From Erwinia sp050410775 (lineage in GTDB: Bacteria > Pseudomonadota > Gammaproteobacteria > Enterobacterales > Enterobacteriaceae): a stretch of 64,000 bases of DNA. The stretch is taken from the NCBI RefSeq assembly GCF_050410775.1, contig NZ_CP191229.1; one strand, 5' to 3'. The notes beneath the pieces were generated by a model. That model did no database searches. It was not told where the DNA came from and worked only from the letters and a program-made list of their open reading frames with translations. A program made the position numbers and the translations under genes. Each line of letters starts with the position of its first letter. Position 1 is the first letter of the stretch. This document shows, one piece after another, positions 32,105-41,055 of this stretch.

Positions 32105-32276
32105 GCCGGTTGTTATCGATACGGCCTGTGACTGGGTGAAGCCAGTCTACCTGACGCCCGGTGACATTCAGGTGATGGACATGCAGACCAAAAGAGACGT
32201 ACTGGCGCATAACGAAACGTGGCAGAAGAACTGCCAGCCATCAGCAGCAAAAGAAAACCAAACCTCGCAACCATAG
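32031..32276 (+). CDS. Rz1-like outer-membrane spanin lipoprotein
   Basis: The 81-residue protein opens MYSKLLAICLMTMLISSCAT: a lipoprotein signal with LISSC lipobox and Ala at +2, directing it to the outer membrane. It begins inside the Rz gene and ends past it. Together they fuse inner and outer membranes at lysis. Start at 32031 chosen for the signal peptide. Confidence 0.82.
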   Translation: MYSKLLAICLMTMLISSCATNGPAKPVVIDTACDWVKPVYLTPGDIQVMDMQTKRDVLAHNETWQKNCQPSAAKENQTSQP

Positions 32277-32288
32277 CGGGGTTTTTTT
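32261..32288 (+). terminator. Terminator after the lysis cassette
   Basis: AACCTCGC / GCGGGGTT with a T-run, overlapping the end of the Rz1 gene. Late transcripts need Q to pass it. Confidence 0.75.
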
Positions 32289-32360
32289 ATGTCCGCAGTA
32301 AACACGCGCAGTCGCATGCGCATCCCAACGAGAGCCTTTCAGTAAGCGAGCCTGAGAACT

Positions 32361-32396
32361 GCCGTTATAGGTGGCGACCTCTCTCGGGCGGCTTTT
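32361..32396 (+). ncRNA. Structured leader before rha
   Basis: GCCG / CGGC encloses AGGT-GGCG-ACCT and is followed by TTTT. It lies about 40 bp upstream of the Rha-type gene. It is a terminator or regulatory leader; function unproven. Confidence 0.4.
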
Positions 32397-32435
32397 CTGT
32401 GCGAACAGGCTCACTTTCTAAAAGGTAGAAACGCA

Positions 32436-32954
32436 ATGAATACTCAGTTAGCAAGTATCGACTTTCGGGACATGGTCGCCGTGTCAGGTGATCGCGTAAT
32501 AACTACATCTCGCAAAGTGGCCGCTTACTTCGACAAGCAGCATCATCACATCATCCAGAAGATTGAAAAGCTTGACTGTTCAGATGGATTTCTAACCAGC
32601 AACTTTTCGCGGGTTACCTATGAGCACAAGGGTAATCAGTATGTTGAGTATGAGATCTCAAAAGACGGCGCGATGTACATCATCATGTCATTCACCGGCA
32701 AGAAGGCTGCAGCCATCAAAGAGGCGTTTATCAAGGCCTTTAACTGGATGCGCGAGAAGCTGATGGAACTGGCTCACTCCTATCAGCGAGAACATAACGA
32801 ACTGATGCTTGAGCTGATGAAAGAAAAGGATGTTGCCAGCATGTCTGGCAGATTGCTCAACCGATGGGGTCGCGTGAAAAAGCCTCAACTTATGGCAAGA
32901 ATTGAAAGGCTGGAGCAGCAGGCACAGATCACGATCCCCGGCCTGCCTAAGTGA
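32436..32954 (+). CDS. rha: Rha-family phage regulatory protein
   Basis: The N-terminal Rha domain reads VITTSRKVAAYFDKQHHHII, then YEISKDGAMYIIMSFTGKKA and AAIKEAFIKAFNWM. The family interferes with growth in hosts lacking IHF (P22/phi80 Rha) and often acts as an antirepressor-like regulator. The C-terminal 70 residues form a charged helix. It follows the lysis cassette. Confidence 0.88.
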   Translation: MNTQLASIDFRDMVAVSGDRVITTSRKVAAYFDKQHHHIIQKIEKLDCSDGFLTSNFSRVTYEHKGNQYVEYEISKDGAMYIIMSFTGKKAAAIKEAFIKAFNWMREKLMELAHSYQREHNELMLELMKEKDVASMSGRLLNRWGRVKKPQLMARIERLEQQAQITIPGLPK

Positions 32955-32995
32955 CCATCACAAGGCGCATTGGAGAGTGCGCCTGATGATGAAAA

Positions 32996-33460
32996 TCATG
33001 GCTTATCTCCTGCGAGCCAGGACATGATGGAGTCAAAAGTGTTGTATTCTTCAAGGTGACTTTTTTCTTTCCCATACAGAGCTAGATTTGTTCTGTTACG
33101 GGCAGCAACAGAAAGGCAATTCCATACAGGCGAGTCAGTTTTATTTAGCTCTGAAAAGGCCTTTGAAAGGTCCGGCTCTGTATAGTCACCTTTGTTAATT
33201 ATTAGCTGATGATACTCCTTAGACATTCTTAATGCTTCGGACGATTTTCTACTGAACTCTCCAACAAATGATAAAGCAGCCAAACTAGCTACCGCCGCTC
33301 CAAAAAACATATTGCCTCCAAAATTTGCAAACACAGCAGAACCTGTAAGAATTAAGGCGAAATTAATCGCCTTATCAATACGCCCTGTAAGAGTGGCGTA
33401 CATTTTTTCTTTGTAATGAGAAAGATAAATTGAGTACTCCAACTCCCAGCGTTCCATCAT
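32996..33460 (-). CDS. Two-span membrane protein, SLATT-like (accessory)
   Basis: The 154-residue protein has two close membrane helices (INFALILTGSAVFANFG and FFGAAVASLAALSFVG) near residues 32-68. A long soluble helical C-terminus follows, with RKSSEALRMSKEYHQLI. Length and layout resemble SLATT-domain proteins, which act as membrane effectors in some defence systems. Similarity is architectural only. It is encoded against the late operon, behind a 48-codon gene 10 bp away. Candidate superinfection-exclusion gene. Confidence 0.6.
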   Translation of the reverse strand: MMERWELEYSIYLSHYKEKMYATLTGRIDKAINFALILTGSAVFANFGGNMFFGAAVASLAALSFVGEFSRKSSEALRMSKEYHQLIINKGDYTEPDLSKAFSELNKTDSPVWNCLSVAARNRTNLALYGKEKSHLEEYNTFDSIMSWLAGDKP

Positions 33461-33470
33461 TGCCCCTGCA

Positions 33471-33617
33471 TTAACGTGAACTTGGCTTAGGTGGTTTTAC
33501 GCCGTCTGTATGCCTCTTTCCTCTGTCATCAGAACCATCCCGACGATGGCTGGGGATTGGGTCTCGAGGAGTTGGTGGAGTGGAAGGACGTCTGTCTGGA
33601 TGCTTTTTATCGGTCAT
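33471..33617 (-). CDS. Proline/arginine-rich disordered peptide, 48 aa
   Basis: It begins MTDKKHPDRRPSTPPTPRDP and ends TDGVKPPKPSSR: almost no hydrophobic residues, highly basic, probably disordered. It precedes the two-span membrane protein by 10 bp, so the pair is likely co-transcribed. An in-frame upstream ATG (33656) is less likely because of its AT-rich, unlike coding. Confidence 0.55.
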   Translation of the reverse strand: MTDKKHPDRRPSTPPTPRDPIPSHRRDGSDDRGKRHTDGVKPPKPSSR

Positions 33618-33676
33618 GTTGTGATTCTCAATAGTTATGTTTTTGATGTTTACCAAATCAATATAAGAGAAATATT

Positions 33677-33736
33677 ATGGCATCACCAGATTGGGATGCC
33701 ATCGAGTTAGCGTACATTGCTAGTCAGGAGGGATGA
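33677..33736 (+). pseudogene. 19-codon fragment, possible remnant of another terminase small subunit
   Basis: MASPDWDAIELAYIASQEG ends at TGA. The PDWxAIExAY pattern resembles the opening of helix-turn-helix small terminase subunits of other phages, and the active small subunit begins 270 bp downstream. It may be a relic of module exchange or chance. Confidence 0.3.
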
Positions 33737-33769
33737 TGAATAATGTATGGCATAACTACTGATAAGTGA

Positions 33770-33988
33770 CTAGACCTTGCTGTAGCTGATAGACCGCCCA
33801 AATGGTGGATAAGTTGACGTCGAATCCTTAATTTCATAGGTGGCTACAACATTACCCTCAGCATCTAACTCTCTATAGAGATATTCATCTGTATCTTGGC
33901 CCTTCCTTGCGCCTTTCCAGTTTGAGGAAACCAGTTCAAGAGTGTGATTCTCGGGAATACCAATTTTCTTTTTATATTCGTCACTCAT
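33770..33988 (-). CDS. Conserved prophage protein, 72 aa
   Basis: It begins MSDEYKKKIGIPENHTLELV and ends STYPPFGRSISYSKV. It lies on the minus strand directly before the terminase genes. Similar proteins occur at this position in enterobacterial prophages as I recall them. Codes for a small beta-rich protein; function unknown. Confidence 0.7.
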   Translation of the reverse strand: MSDEYKKKIGIPENHTLELVSSNWKGARKGQDTDEYLYRELDAEGNVVATYEIKDSTSTYPPFGRSISYSKV

Positions 33989-34009
33989 ATAACTTCCTTA
34001 AGGTTTTTT

Positions 34010-34558
34010 ATGGCACTCACCGACAAACAAGAAATGTTCTGTCGCGAGTACCTCATCGATTTGAACGCCACGCAAGCGGCCATTCGGGCGGGGTACAGCG
34101 AGAAGACTGCAAACCGCACCGGATCTGAAAACCTGTCAAAACCTGATATTGCGCAACGCATCATTGAACTTAAATCAAGTCGAAACGAAAGGGTAGAGGT
34201 AAACGCAGATTACGTGCTGCGGCGCCTAGTTGAGATTGATGAAATGGATGTGCTCGATATTCTTCTGGCTAACGGCGAGCTGAAGCCAATCGCACAATGG
34301 CCCAAAGTCTGGCGCACCTCACTGTCAGGAATTGACGTGAGCGAGATTGCTGGCGACACCGCTGGGTTGCTGAAGAAGATTAAGTGGCCTGACAAAGTGA
34401 AGAACCTTGAGTTGCTAGGTAAGCACGTGACTGTCCAGGCGTTCAAAGAACAAACGAAAACTGAGCACTCTGTCACTGATGAGTTTGCAGAGCTAATCGC
34501 TGCCATCAATGAGGGAGCAGGCCATGTCAGCAAGCTACGAGGCGCTAAAGAATCTTGA
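34010..34558 (+). CDS. terS: Terminase small subunit
   Basis: The 182-residue protein opens MALTDKQEMFCREYLIDLNA and continues ATQAAIRAGYSEKTANRTGS, the helix-turn-helix typical of the Terminase_2 small-subunit family. It recognises the packaging start on phage DNA. The start at 34010 follows TTAAGG. The large-subunit gene begins inside its 3' end. Confidence 0.92.
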   Translation: MALTDKQEMFCREYLIDLNATQAAIRAGYSEKTANRTGSENLSKPDIAQRIIELKSSRNERVEVNADYVLRRLVEIDEMDVLDILLANGELKPIAQWPKVWRTSLSGIDVSEIAGDTAGLLKKIKWPDKVKNLELLGKHVTVQAFKEQTKTEHSVTDEFAELIAAINEGAGHVSKLRGAKES

Positions 34559-36011
34559 CCGACTGGCAAGGCTCAATTCGCTCTACTGGATAACGGATAA
34601 GCAGGGCAAGTCAGTAAAGTTTCAGATGACACGTGAGCAGCTTGAGTACTACGACGGCATGCATACGCGAAACATCATCCTGAAGGCTCGCCAGTTAGGT
34701 TTCACCACTGAAGTCTGCATCATGCAGTTAGACGCTGCTCTTTTCGATGATGCCAAGTGCGCCCTGATCGCCCATACCCTCAATGACGCCAAGCGGCTAT
34801 TTCGCGAGAAAGTAAAATACGCCTATGACAAATTACCGACGATCATCACTTCTGGTAACCCTGCAAGCAACGATACGACTGGTGAGCTTGTATTCAAAAA
34901 CGGCGGCTCGCTTTATATCAGCACGTCTTTCCGTGGTGGCACGCTCCGTTATCTCCATGTTTCAGAGTTCGGAAAGATATGCGCCAAGTTCCCGGATAAA
35001 GCCCGCGAGATTGTCACCGGTGCCTTTGAGGCTGTATCAGGCGACTGTTTCACGACGATTGAAAGCACAGCAGAGGGCAGGGCTGGCTACTTCTTCGATT
35101 ACTGCCAGTCTGCTGAAAAGGCTCAGCTTCAGGGCAAGCAGCTAAGCAGCCTCGACTGGAAGTTTTTCTTCTTCTCGTGGTGGAAGAACCCCCTCTATGC
35201 AATCGACCCCGTTGAGCTAATCCCGCAGCGCCTGAGTGATTATTTCACTGACATCGAGGCAAAGCATGGGGTCGCTACCAACGAGCGGCAGAGAGCCTGG
35301 TATTACGCCAAAGAGAAGACGCTCGGCGACGATATGAAGCGCGAATATCCGTCGATACCGGCAGAGGCATTCCAACAGTCGGTTGAGGGCGCTTACTACG
35401 CCAAGCAGTTCCGCAAGCTCTACGAGCAGAAACGCATCGGCTCGCTGCCTGATAACTCGCACCTTCCTGTCCATACCTTCTGGGATATTGGCGTAGGCGA
35501 CTCAACGGCCATCTGGTTCGTGCGCATCGTTGGCGAGGAGTATCACGTCATCGACTATTACGAGAACAGTGGCGAAGGCCTCAGGCACTACATGAAGGTG
35601 CTGAAGGATAAAGGCTACGAGTATGCCGCTCACTGGGGGCCGCACGACATCGATAACCGCGAGTTTGGCTCTGATGCGAAATCACGCCGTGAGCTGGCCC
35701 GCGAAGGTTATGAAATCGACGGTGTGAAATACACGATCACCTTTCAGGTGGTGCCGAAGCTTGGCGTTGATGACGGTATTGAGCAGGTGCGTGAAATACT
35801 GCCTAAGTGCGCCTTTGATGAGCACAAGTGTGCTGATGGCATTACCGCGCTGGAAGGGTATCGCAAAGAATGGGACGACAAGCGCGGTTGCTGGAAGGAC
35901 AAACCACTGCATGACCACACATCACACGGTTCCGATGGGTTCCGCTACTTCGCCGTGACGCAGAAGAAACGCAGCGTCCTCAAAGCGGCTCCAGTTACCT
36001 TCAGAAGATAA
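34524..36011 (+). CDS. terL: Terminase large subunit
   Basis: The 495-residue protein has the ATPase region ILKARQLGFTTEVCIMQLDA (deviant Walker A) and a Walker-B-like stretch ending TTIESTAEG. The RNase-H-like nuclease part has acidic residues in TFWDIGVGDST and ends near DHTSHGSDGFRY. It cuts and pumps DNA into the procapsid. Start 34524 gives overlap with terS. No cos site was identified. Confidence 0.93.
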   Translation: MSASYEALKNLDRLARLNSLYWITDKQGKSVKFQMTREQLEYYDGMHTRNIILKARQLGFTTEVCIMQLDAALFDDAKCALIAHTLNDAKRLFREKVKYAYDKLPTIITSGNPASNDTTGELVFKNGGSLYISTSFRGGTLRYLHVSEFGKICAKFPDKAREIVTGAFEAVSGDCFTTIESTAEGRAGYFFDYCQSAEKAQLQGKQLSSLDWKFFFFSWWKNPLYAIDPVELIPQRLSDYFTDIEAKHGVATNERQRAWYYAKEKTLGDDMKREYPSIPAEAFQQSVEGAYYAKQFRKLYEQKRIGSLPDNSHLPVHTFWDIGVGDSTAIWFVRIVGEEYHVIDYYENSGEGLRHYMKVLKDKGYEYAAHWGPHDIDNREFGSDAKSRRELAREGYEIDGVKYTITFQVVPKLGVDDGIEQVREILPKCAFDEHKCADGITALEGYRKEWDDKRGCWKDKPLHDHTSHGSDGFRYFAVTQKKRSVLKAAPVTFRR

Positions 36012-36017
36012 GCGACT

Positions 36018-37478
36018 ATGGCGAATTTTTCACACGCAAGAGCAGAGTACAACGACGCCGCAAAGTCATGGCAGCTTGTCAAAGACTGCGTGGCTGGCAG
36101 CAGAGCGATTAAAGACCAGGGCATTCTTTACCTGCCTATGCCCGACCCAACGAATACCAGCGCAGAGAACGTAGCCCGCTACGAAGCACTGCTGAAGCGG
36201 GCCATGTTCCTGAACATTACCGGCCGCACACGTCAGGGGCTAATCGGAGCCGTTTTCCGCAAGACCGCTGAGGTTGATTTGCCTGACTCGGTGAATTATC
36301 TGATTGAGAACGCCAGCGGTGACGGAACCAGCCTCGAGCAGCTGTCCAAGGAGGCCGTAGGTGAAGACCTGGACACCGGCCGCGGCGGTTTCTTCGTGGA
36401 CTATCCGACCAGTAACGCACCGGAAGGCACCAGGCCAACCAGAGCGCAGACCGCAGGTAAAAACGCCCACATTCATCTCTACGAAGCGATGAGCATTATC
36501 AACTGGCGTGAGGATGTGATTGATGGTGTCCGCAAACTAACTCTCGTAGTGTTTGCTGAGCATTTCAACGACGACGAGTCAGATGAGTTCACCTTCAACG
36601 TTAAGAAGCAGTATCGGGCGCTGACTCTGGAGGGTGGCACTTACCGACACCGCGTATGGCGTGAAAGTGACGCCTACGAATCACCTTTGCTGGATGTTAT
36701 CCCGACGAGTTTCACCGGAAAAGCATTCGACCATATCCCGTTTTACTTCTTCGGGGCGGAGAGCAACGATGCCCGCATTGATAAGGCACCACTTGAAGAC
36801 CTGGCAGAGGTGAACGTACTTCATTATGGCAACAGCGCCACTGTTGAGGAATCGGGTTTCATCAGCAGCCAACCTACGCTGTTCTTTACGACCGACATTA
36901 GTCAGGACGAGTTTCAACAGTGGAACCCTGGCGGCATTCAAATTGGCTCTACCTGTGGCTACTCTCTGGGTAAGGCCGGCACAGCAACACTGGTTCAGGC
37001 CAATGAAAGCCAACTCGCGCTGAAGCTGATGCAGGAGAAGGAAAACCAGATGCTGATGATTGGTGCGCGCATCGTGCAGCAGTCAGGTCAAAACGAGACA
37101 GCAGAGGCCGCCCGCATCAGATACAGCAGTGATAATAGCGTACTGGGTACGATTGCAGGTAACGTCAGCGAGGCGCTAAAGAGGGCCATTCTGGATGCTC
37201 AGTTGTATATGAGTGGGCAGGCTGACATGGCTAATACTGTGTTCTGGCTGAATCAGGAATTCTTCGACGCATCACTCACCTCGCAGGATGTTCTGGCGCT
37301 TATCCAGAGCTGGCAGCAGGGCATAATCGCCAAGAGCGACGTACGCACCAAGTTCCGCCAGACTGGCTGGCTTGAAGCCGATCGCAATGACGATGATATT
37401 GACGATGAGCGCTCGCAGGAGCCACCGATTGAGGGCAGTACCGTGCCGAACGAGCCCGACCCTGTTACTGAGGACTGA
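36018..37478 (+). CDS. Portal protein (DUF4055 family)
   Basis: A 486-residue protein opening MANFSHARAEYNDAAKSWQL. DUF4055 blocks are visible: RAMFLNITGRTRQGLIGAVF, GGFFVDYPTS and QLALKLMQEKENQMLMIGAR. It forms the dodecameric DNA gate at one capsid vertex. It lies 6 bp after terL. Confidence 0.88.
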   Translation: MANFSHARAEYNDAAKSWQLVKDCVAGSRAIKDQGILYLPMPDPTNTSAENVARYEALLKRAMFLNITGRTRQGLIGAVFRKTAEVDLPDSVNYLIENASGDGTSLEQLSKEAVGEDLDTGRGGFFVDYPTSNAPEGTRPTRAQTAGKNAHIHLYEAMSIINWREDVIDGVRKLTLVVFAEHFNDDESDEFTFNVKKQYRALTLEGGTYRHRVWRESDAYESPLLDVIPTSFTGKAFDHIPFYFFGAESNDARIDKAPLEDLAEVNVLHYGNSATVEESGFISSQPTLFFTTDISQDEFQQWNPGGIQIGSTCGYSLGKAGTATLVQANESQLALKLMQEKENQMLMIGARIVQQSGQNETAEAARIRYSSDNSVLGTIAGNVSEALKRAILDAQLYMSGQADMANTVFWLNQEFFDASLTSQDVLALIQSWQQGIIAKSDVRTKFRQTGWLEADRNDDDIDDERSQEPPIEGSTVPNEPDPVTED

Positions 37479-37480
37479 CC

Positions 37481-38527
37481 ATGAGCGCAGACGGTTACAC
37501 GACAGACTCCGCCACGCGCCACCAGGTTTATGTTCAGCGGTTCGGCGGTGGCCTGTCAGCTAAGGCGGCTAAGTTTGTCCGAAAAGCTATCAGACGCGCC
37601 AAGGAGATCGTTAACGAGGGGCTGAGTCAGTACGCAACTGCTCGCTATAACCGGCAGATTGAAACGCTCAGGAGCGATCTGAGCGCTATCTACCACGAAA
37701 TGTCGAAGCAGCAGAAGCTCGACCTGGGCGAGTTCGCTAAGTACGAATTCACCTTTAACAGCAAGCTGCTTGGGCAAATCGTCAAAGCGTCTGTGCGGCT
37801 CGCTGAGCCATCGGCAGAGATGATTGCCGCCTCTGTACTGGCTAACCCGCTGGAGCTGGCTGTAGGCAAGGGCAGGCAAGTTATTGACATCACTGGTGCG
37901 CTTGCACAGTTCGGCAGCAAAAAGACGGCAGATATCCTCAGCGAGATTGCTATCGGCTCCTCGCTTGGGGAGACGCAGAAGGCGATAGTCCGGCGCTTAA
38001 CCTCGCTTGGCGTGTCGCATGAGGAGCAGGTCGGCTCGCTGGTCAGAACGATGACCAACCACGTTGCCTCATCAGCCCGATCTGAAACGATGAAGTCAAA
38101 CGATGACATCCTTGAGGGCAAAAAGCGCGTTGCCACGCTGGACGGGCGAACAACACCGCTCTGCCGGTCGCTGGATGGCAAGGTGGTGCCGCTCGATGCC
38201 ATATCACCGCCATTTCACTGGGGCTGCCGTACGTCGGAGGTTCCGGTACTGAAGGCTGAGTATCGTCGGGAGATTCCCGGATCATCTCGTCCAGCAGTCG
38301 GGCCTAATGGTGTTGAGCAGGTAAGTAGCAAGACAACCTATGGTGACTGGCTGTCACGGCAACCGGCACCCTTCCAGAAAGAGGTGCTCGGCCCAGCGCG
38401 CTACAAGCTGTTCAGCAAAGGCGAACTGAGCATTGACCGCTTCGTTGATGACAACGGCAAGCAGTACACCCTCGACCAACTCAAAGATTTAGAGCCGCAT
38501 GCTTTCGAGCTTGCCGGACTTGAATGA
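37481..38527 (+). CDS. Minor head protein, Mu F-like
   Basis: The 348-residue protein carries the Phage_Mu_F signature VATLDGRTTPLCRSLDGKVV then ISPPFHWGCRTSEVPVL. The first 200 residues are mostly helical. Such proteins are injected or structural minor head components. It begins 2 bp after the portal stop. Confidence 0.88.
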   Translation: MSADGYTTDSATRHQVYVQRFGGGLSAKAAKFVRKAIRRAKEIVNEGLSQYATARYNRQIETLRSDLSAIYHEMSKQQKLDLGEFAKYEFTFNSKLLGQIVKASVRLAEPSAEMIAASVLANPLELAVGKGRQVIDITGALAQFGSKKTADILSEIAIGSSLGETQKAIVRRLTSLGVSHEEQVGSLVRTMTNHVASSARSETMKSNDDILEGKKRVATLDGRTTPLCRSLDGKVVPLDAISPPFHWGCRTSEVPVLKAEYRREIPGSSRPAVGPNGVEQVSSKTTYGDWLSRQPAPFQKEVLGPARYKLFSKGELSIDRFVDDNGKQYTLDQLKDLEPHAFELAGLE

Positions 38528-38535
38528 GGTAAGGC

Positions 38536-38724
38536 ATGGAAATTCCAGATTCATGGAAGTGGCGAGACGAAAAGCGGCATCTGGTAGCTGAGATAAATGA
38601 CGGAGATACACTGCTGGTAGTTTACAAATACTGGCTTAGTCATAAGCAGCGATGGGCCTATAAAACAGAGCCAAAAAGCATCATCGAGTATGAGTTAAGC
38701 CTGCTCGAGAGAGATAAAGACTAG
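38536..38724 (+). CDS. Small head-region protein, 62 aa
   Basis: It begins MEIPDSWKWRDEKRHLVAEI with GAGGTAAGGC upstream. Acidic/basic mixed, no motif recognised. It sits between the Mu F-like gene and the scaffold; possibly an accessory. Confidence 0.6.
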   Translation: MEIPDSWKWRDEKRHLVAEINDGDTLLVVYKYWLSHKQRWAYKTEPKSIIEYELSLLERDKD

Positions 38725-38805
38725 GTCGCGCTGTCGGCCTTTTTAATGCCTATAAATCACATCTAAACGCTGGCTGGGCCAGCACACATTCATTCAGGAG
38801 AATGT

Positions 38806-39507
38806 ATGACTCTGAAGTATCAGCTTACCGCTGAGGAATTCGCTCAGCTCGATGAAGCCAAACAGGCGCTGTATGCGCTGCAGGGCGACGTTTATATCTG
38901 CCAGATTGAGGGCCTACCTCAGCCAGAAGATGTCAGCGGCCTGAAGCGCAAGAACGAAGAATTGCTGGCAGAGAAACGCGCCAGTGATGAGCGCCGCCGC
39001 GCAGCTGAAGAAGAGGCGCGCCGCAAGGAAGAAGAGCGCCTGGCTGCTGAGGGTAATTTCCAGCAGCTGTACGAAAGCTCTCAGACCAAAACAGCGGAAT
39101 GGGAACAGCGTTACAGCCAGTTGGAGCAGTCCATTCATCAGCGTGACATCAACCTGGCGGCCACGCGAATTGCCACGGCAATTGCAGACGGCGACAACGC
39201 CGACATCCTGAAAGAGTTCATCGCCAAGCGGCTGAAAGTGGCAGAAGGCCAGGTGCGTGTAACTGACGATTCAGGGAATCTGACCGTTAGCGCGCTGGCC
39301 GATCTCCAGAAAGAGTTTGAAACATCTCCGCGTTACGCATCCCTCGTGCGCGGTAGTCAGGCAGGTGGCGGCGGGGCCGCGCCTAAGAGTGGTGACCGGG
39401 TTACCAAAACATGGGAAGAAATGTCCGGCATGGAGCGTGTAGAGCTTCGCCGAAATAACCCCGCCGAACATAAGCGACTCAAAGCCGCTCATGAGGCATC
39501 CAAATAA
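38806..39507 (+). CDS. Capsid scaffolding protein
   Basis: This 233-residue, highly charged protein has a long coiled coil (residues about 50-115, ERRRAAEEEARRKEEERLAA). It also has a Gly-rich hinge (SQAGGGGAAPK) and a basic helical end. Position immediately before the capsid gene is that of scaffolds. AGGAGAATGT precedes the start. Confidence 0.85.
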   Translation: MTLKYQLTAEEFAQLDEAKQALYALQGDVYICQIEGLPQPEDVSGLKRKNEELLAEKRASDERRRAAEEEARRKEEERLAAEGNFQQLYESSQTKTAEWEQRYSQLEQSIHQRDINLAATRIATAIADGDNADILKEFIAKRLKVAEGQVRVTDDSGNLTVSALADLQKEFETSPRYASLVRGSQAGGGGAAPKSGDRVTKTWEEMSGMERVELRRNNPAEHKRLKAAHEASK

Positions 39508-39518
39508 GGATTTAAGCA

Positions 39519-40568
39519 ATGCCAACCATTCTTTCTGACGTCGTTTTCCGCGACGAATTGCGCGATTACATGCAGGTCAACACCGCAGAGCGTACCGCTT
39601 TCTTTGAGTCAGGCATCCTGACAAACAACAACGACATGAGCACGCTGCTGGCATCACCGTCCAACACTTTTACCATCCCTTGGTGGGTAGATCTGGATGC
39701 GTCCATCGAGCCTAACTACTCGAACGACGTTTACACCGACATCGCAGTTCCTCTGTCCGTCACTTCCGCCAGCATGCAGGCCCGCGCTGCTTACCTGAAC
39801 GAAGGCTGGAACGCGATGAACCTGGTGAAGAACATCACCAATCAGGACCCGCTCGAATTCGTAGCAAATCGCCTGACCAGCTATTGGCAGCGTCAGGCTC
39901 AGCGTCGCGCAATCGCCACCACTATCGGCATCTATAACGATAACGTTGCTGGCAATGGCGGCGACATGGTGATCGATGCAGGCGGAACCATCAGCGCTGC
40001 AGCTATCATCCGCGCAAAAGCCACGATGGGTGATTATACCGGCCAGCTGGGCGGCCTGAGCGTTATTGCAATGCATTCAGCCGTGCACACAGAGCTGCAA
40101 ATTCTCAACCTCATCGACTATACCCCACTGGCTGACCAGATCCCTGAGTTCGGTCGCTTCCAGGGTATGCGCGTAGTGGTTGATGACAGCATGCCAGTGC
40201 TGCCTGCTGTAGCAGCTGATCCGGACGCTACTCCACCGGTTGCAGCCGCTCCGGCCCGTTACCTGTCCGTTATCTTTGGCCCCGGCGCGTTGGGTTATGC
40301 CGAAGAGCAAGACGAAGACGATATGGAATACGATCGTGAACCTGCGCGTGGCAATGGTGGTGGCACTGAAACACTGTGGACTCGTCGTAACTTCGTACTG
40401 CATCCGCTGGGTTATTCCTTCCTCAGCACGACCATCACCGGAACGCAGGGGACTTCGCGCCCAATCTCGGCAAGTTGGTCCGACCTGGCTTTGGCTACTA
40501 ACTGGGAGCGTAAGTTTGATCGCAAACAGGTGCCACTGGCATTCGTGACTTCCACTGTCTCAGCTTAA
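39519..40568 (+). CDS. Major capsid protein
   Basis: The 349-residue protein opens MPTILSDVVFRDELRDYMQV and contains QAQRRAIATTIGIYNDNVAG, YTPLADQIPEFGRFQGMRVV and NFVLHPLGYSF. These are typical of coat proteins in DUF4055-portal phages with an HK97 fold. An Ala/Pro-rich insert (residues about 228-250) may be a surface loop. It follows the scaffold by 11 bp. Confidence 0.9.
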   Translation: MPTILSDVVFRDELRDYMQVNTAERTAFFESGILTNNNDMSTLLASPSNTFTIPWWVDLDASIEPNYSNDVYTDIAVPLSVTSASMQARAAYLNEGWNAMNLVKNITNQDPLEFVANRLTSYWQRQAQRRAIATTIGIYNDNVAGNGGDMVIDAGGTISAAAIIRAKATMGDYTGQLGGLSVIAMHSAVHTELQILNLIDYTPLADQIPEFGRFQGMRVVVDDSMPVLPAVAADPDATPPVAAAPARYLSVIFGPGALGYAEEQDEDDMEYDREPARGNGGGTETLWTRRNFVLHPLGYSFLSTTITGTQGTSRPISASWSDLALATNWERKFDRKQVPLAFVTSTVSA

Positions 40569-40576
40569 CCCGTAAC

Positions 40577-40596
40577 GCCCCTTTGCAGGGGCTTTT
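40577..40596 (+). terminator. Short hairpin after the capsid gene
   Basis: GCCCC / GGGGC followed by TTTTAA, 9 bp past the capsid stop. It may lower distal expression relative to the capsid. Confidence 0.55.
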
Positions 40597-40608
40597 AAGG
40601 AGTCTGAA

Positions 40609-41016
40609 ATGACTGTTAATAAAGATAATTATATCGATCCGGATAACAAATCACGCTGGGGCTTTTCAGTTGAAAACGGTCAGATCACTGTTGGGCCAGA
40701 AACTGTGGGTGAAACAGGTGGCGTGGAGCATGCCCGTGTAATTCCAAAAGATAATGGCGCGGTGAATAACGGCGGTGGTGAAAATGCGCAGATCACCACG
40801 TTGCAGCAGCAAAACGCTGACCTGCAAGCCCAGCTTGACGATGCTAATGCCAAACTGGCGGAAGGCGCTAGCGCCGGTGGAGCAGAGCCCCTGGATAGCC
40901 TGAGCGCAACCGATATCAAAGCTAAGCTCGATGAACTAGGTGTTGAGTACAAAGGCAACGCTTCTCAGGCGACGCTGCTTGAGCAGCTGAAGGCCGCACA
41001 GCAGCCGAAAGAGTAA
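40609..41016 (+). CDS. Head-associated protein with HeH/LEM-like C-terminus
   Basis: This 135-residue protein has a Gly/Asn-rich N-terminal half, a coiled coil (QQQNADLQAQLDDANAKLAE), and a helix-extended-helix end (LSATDIKAKLDELGVEYKGN, then ATLLEQLKAA). HeH/LEM-like ends are found in several phage head-associated proteins. Possible decoration or head completion role. Confidence 0.7.
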   Translation: MTVNKDNYIDPDNKSRWGFSVENGQITVGPETVGETGGVEHARVIPKDNGAVNNGGGENAQITTLQQQNADLQAQLDDANAKLAEGASAGGAEPLDSLSATDIKAKLDELGVEYKGNASQATLLEQLKAAQQPKE

Positions 41017-41055
41017 TCATCTGGGGCTTCGGCCCCATTTAGCCGCGGAGTGAAG

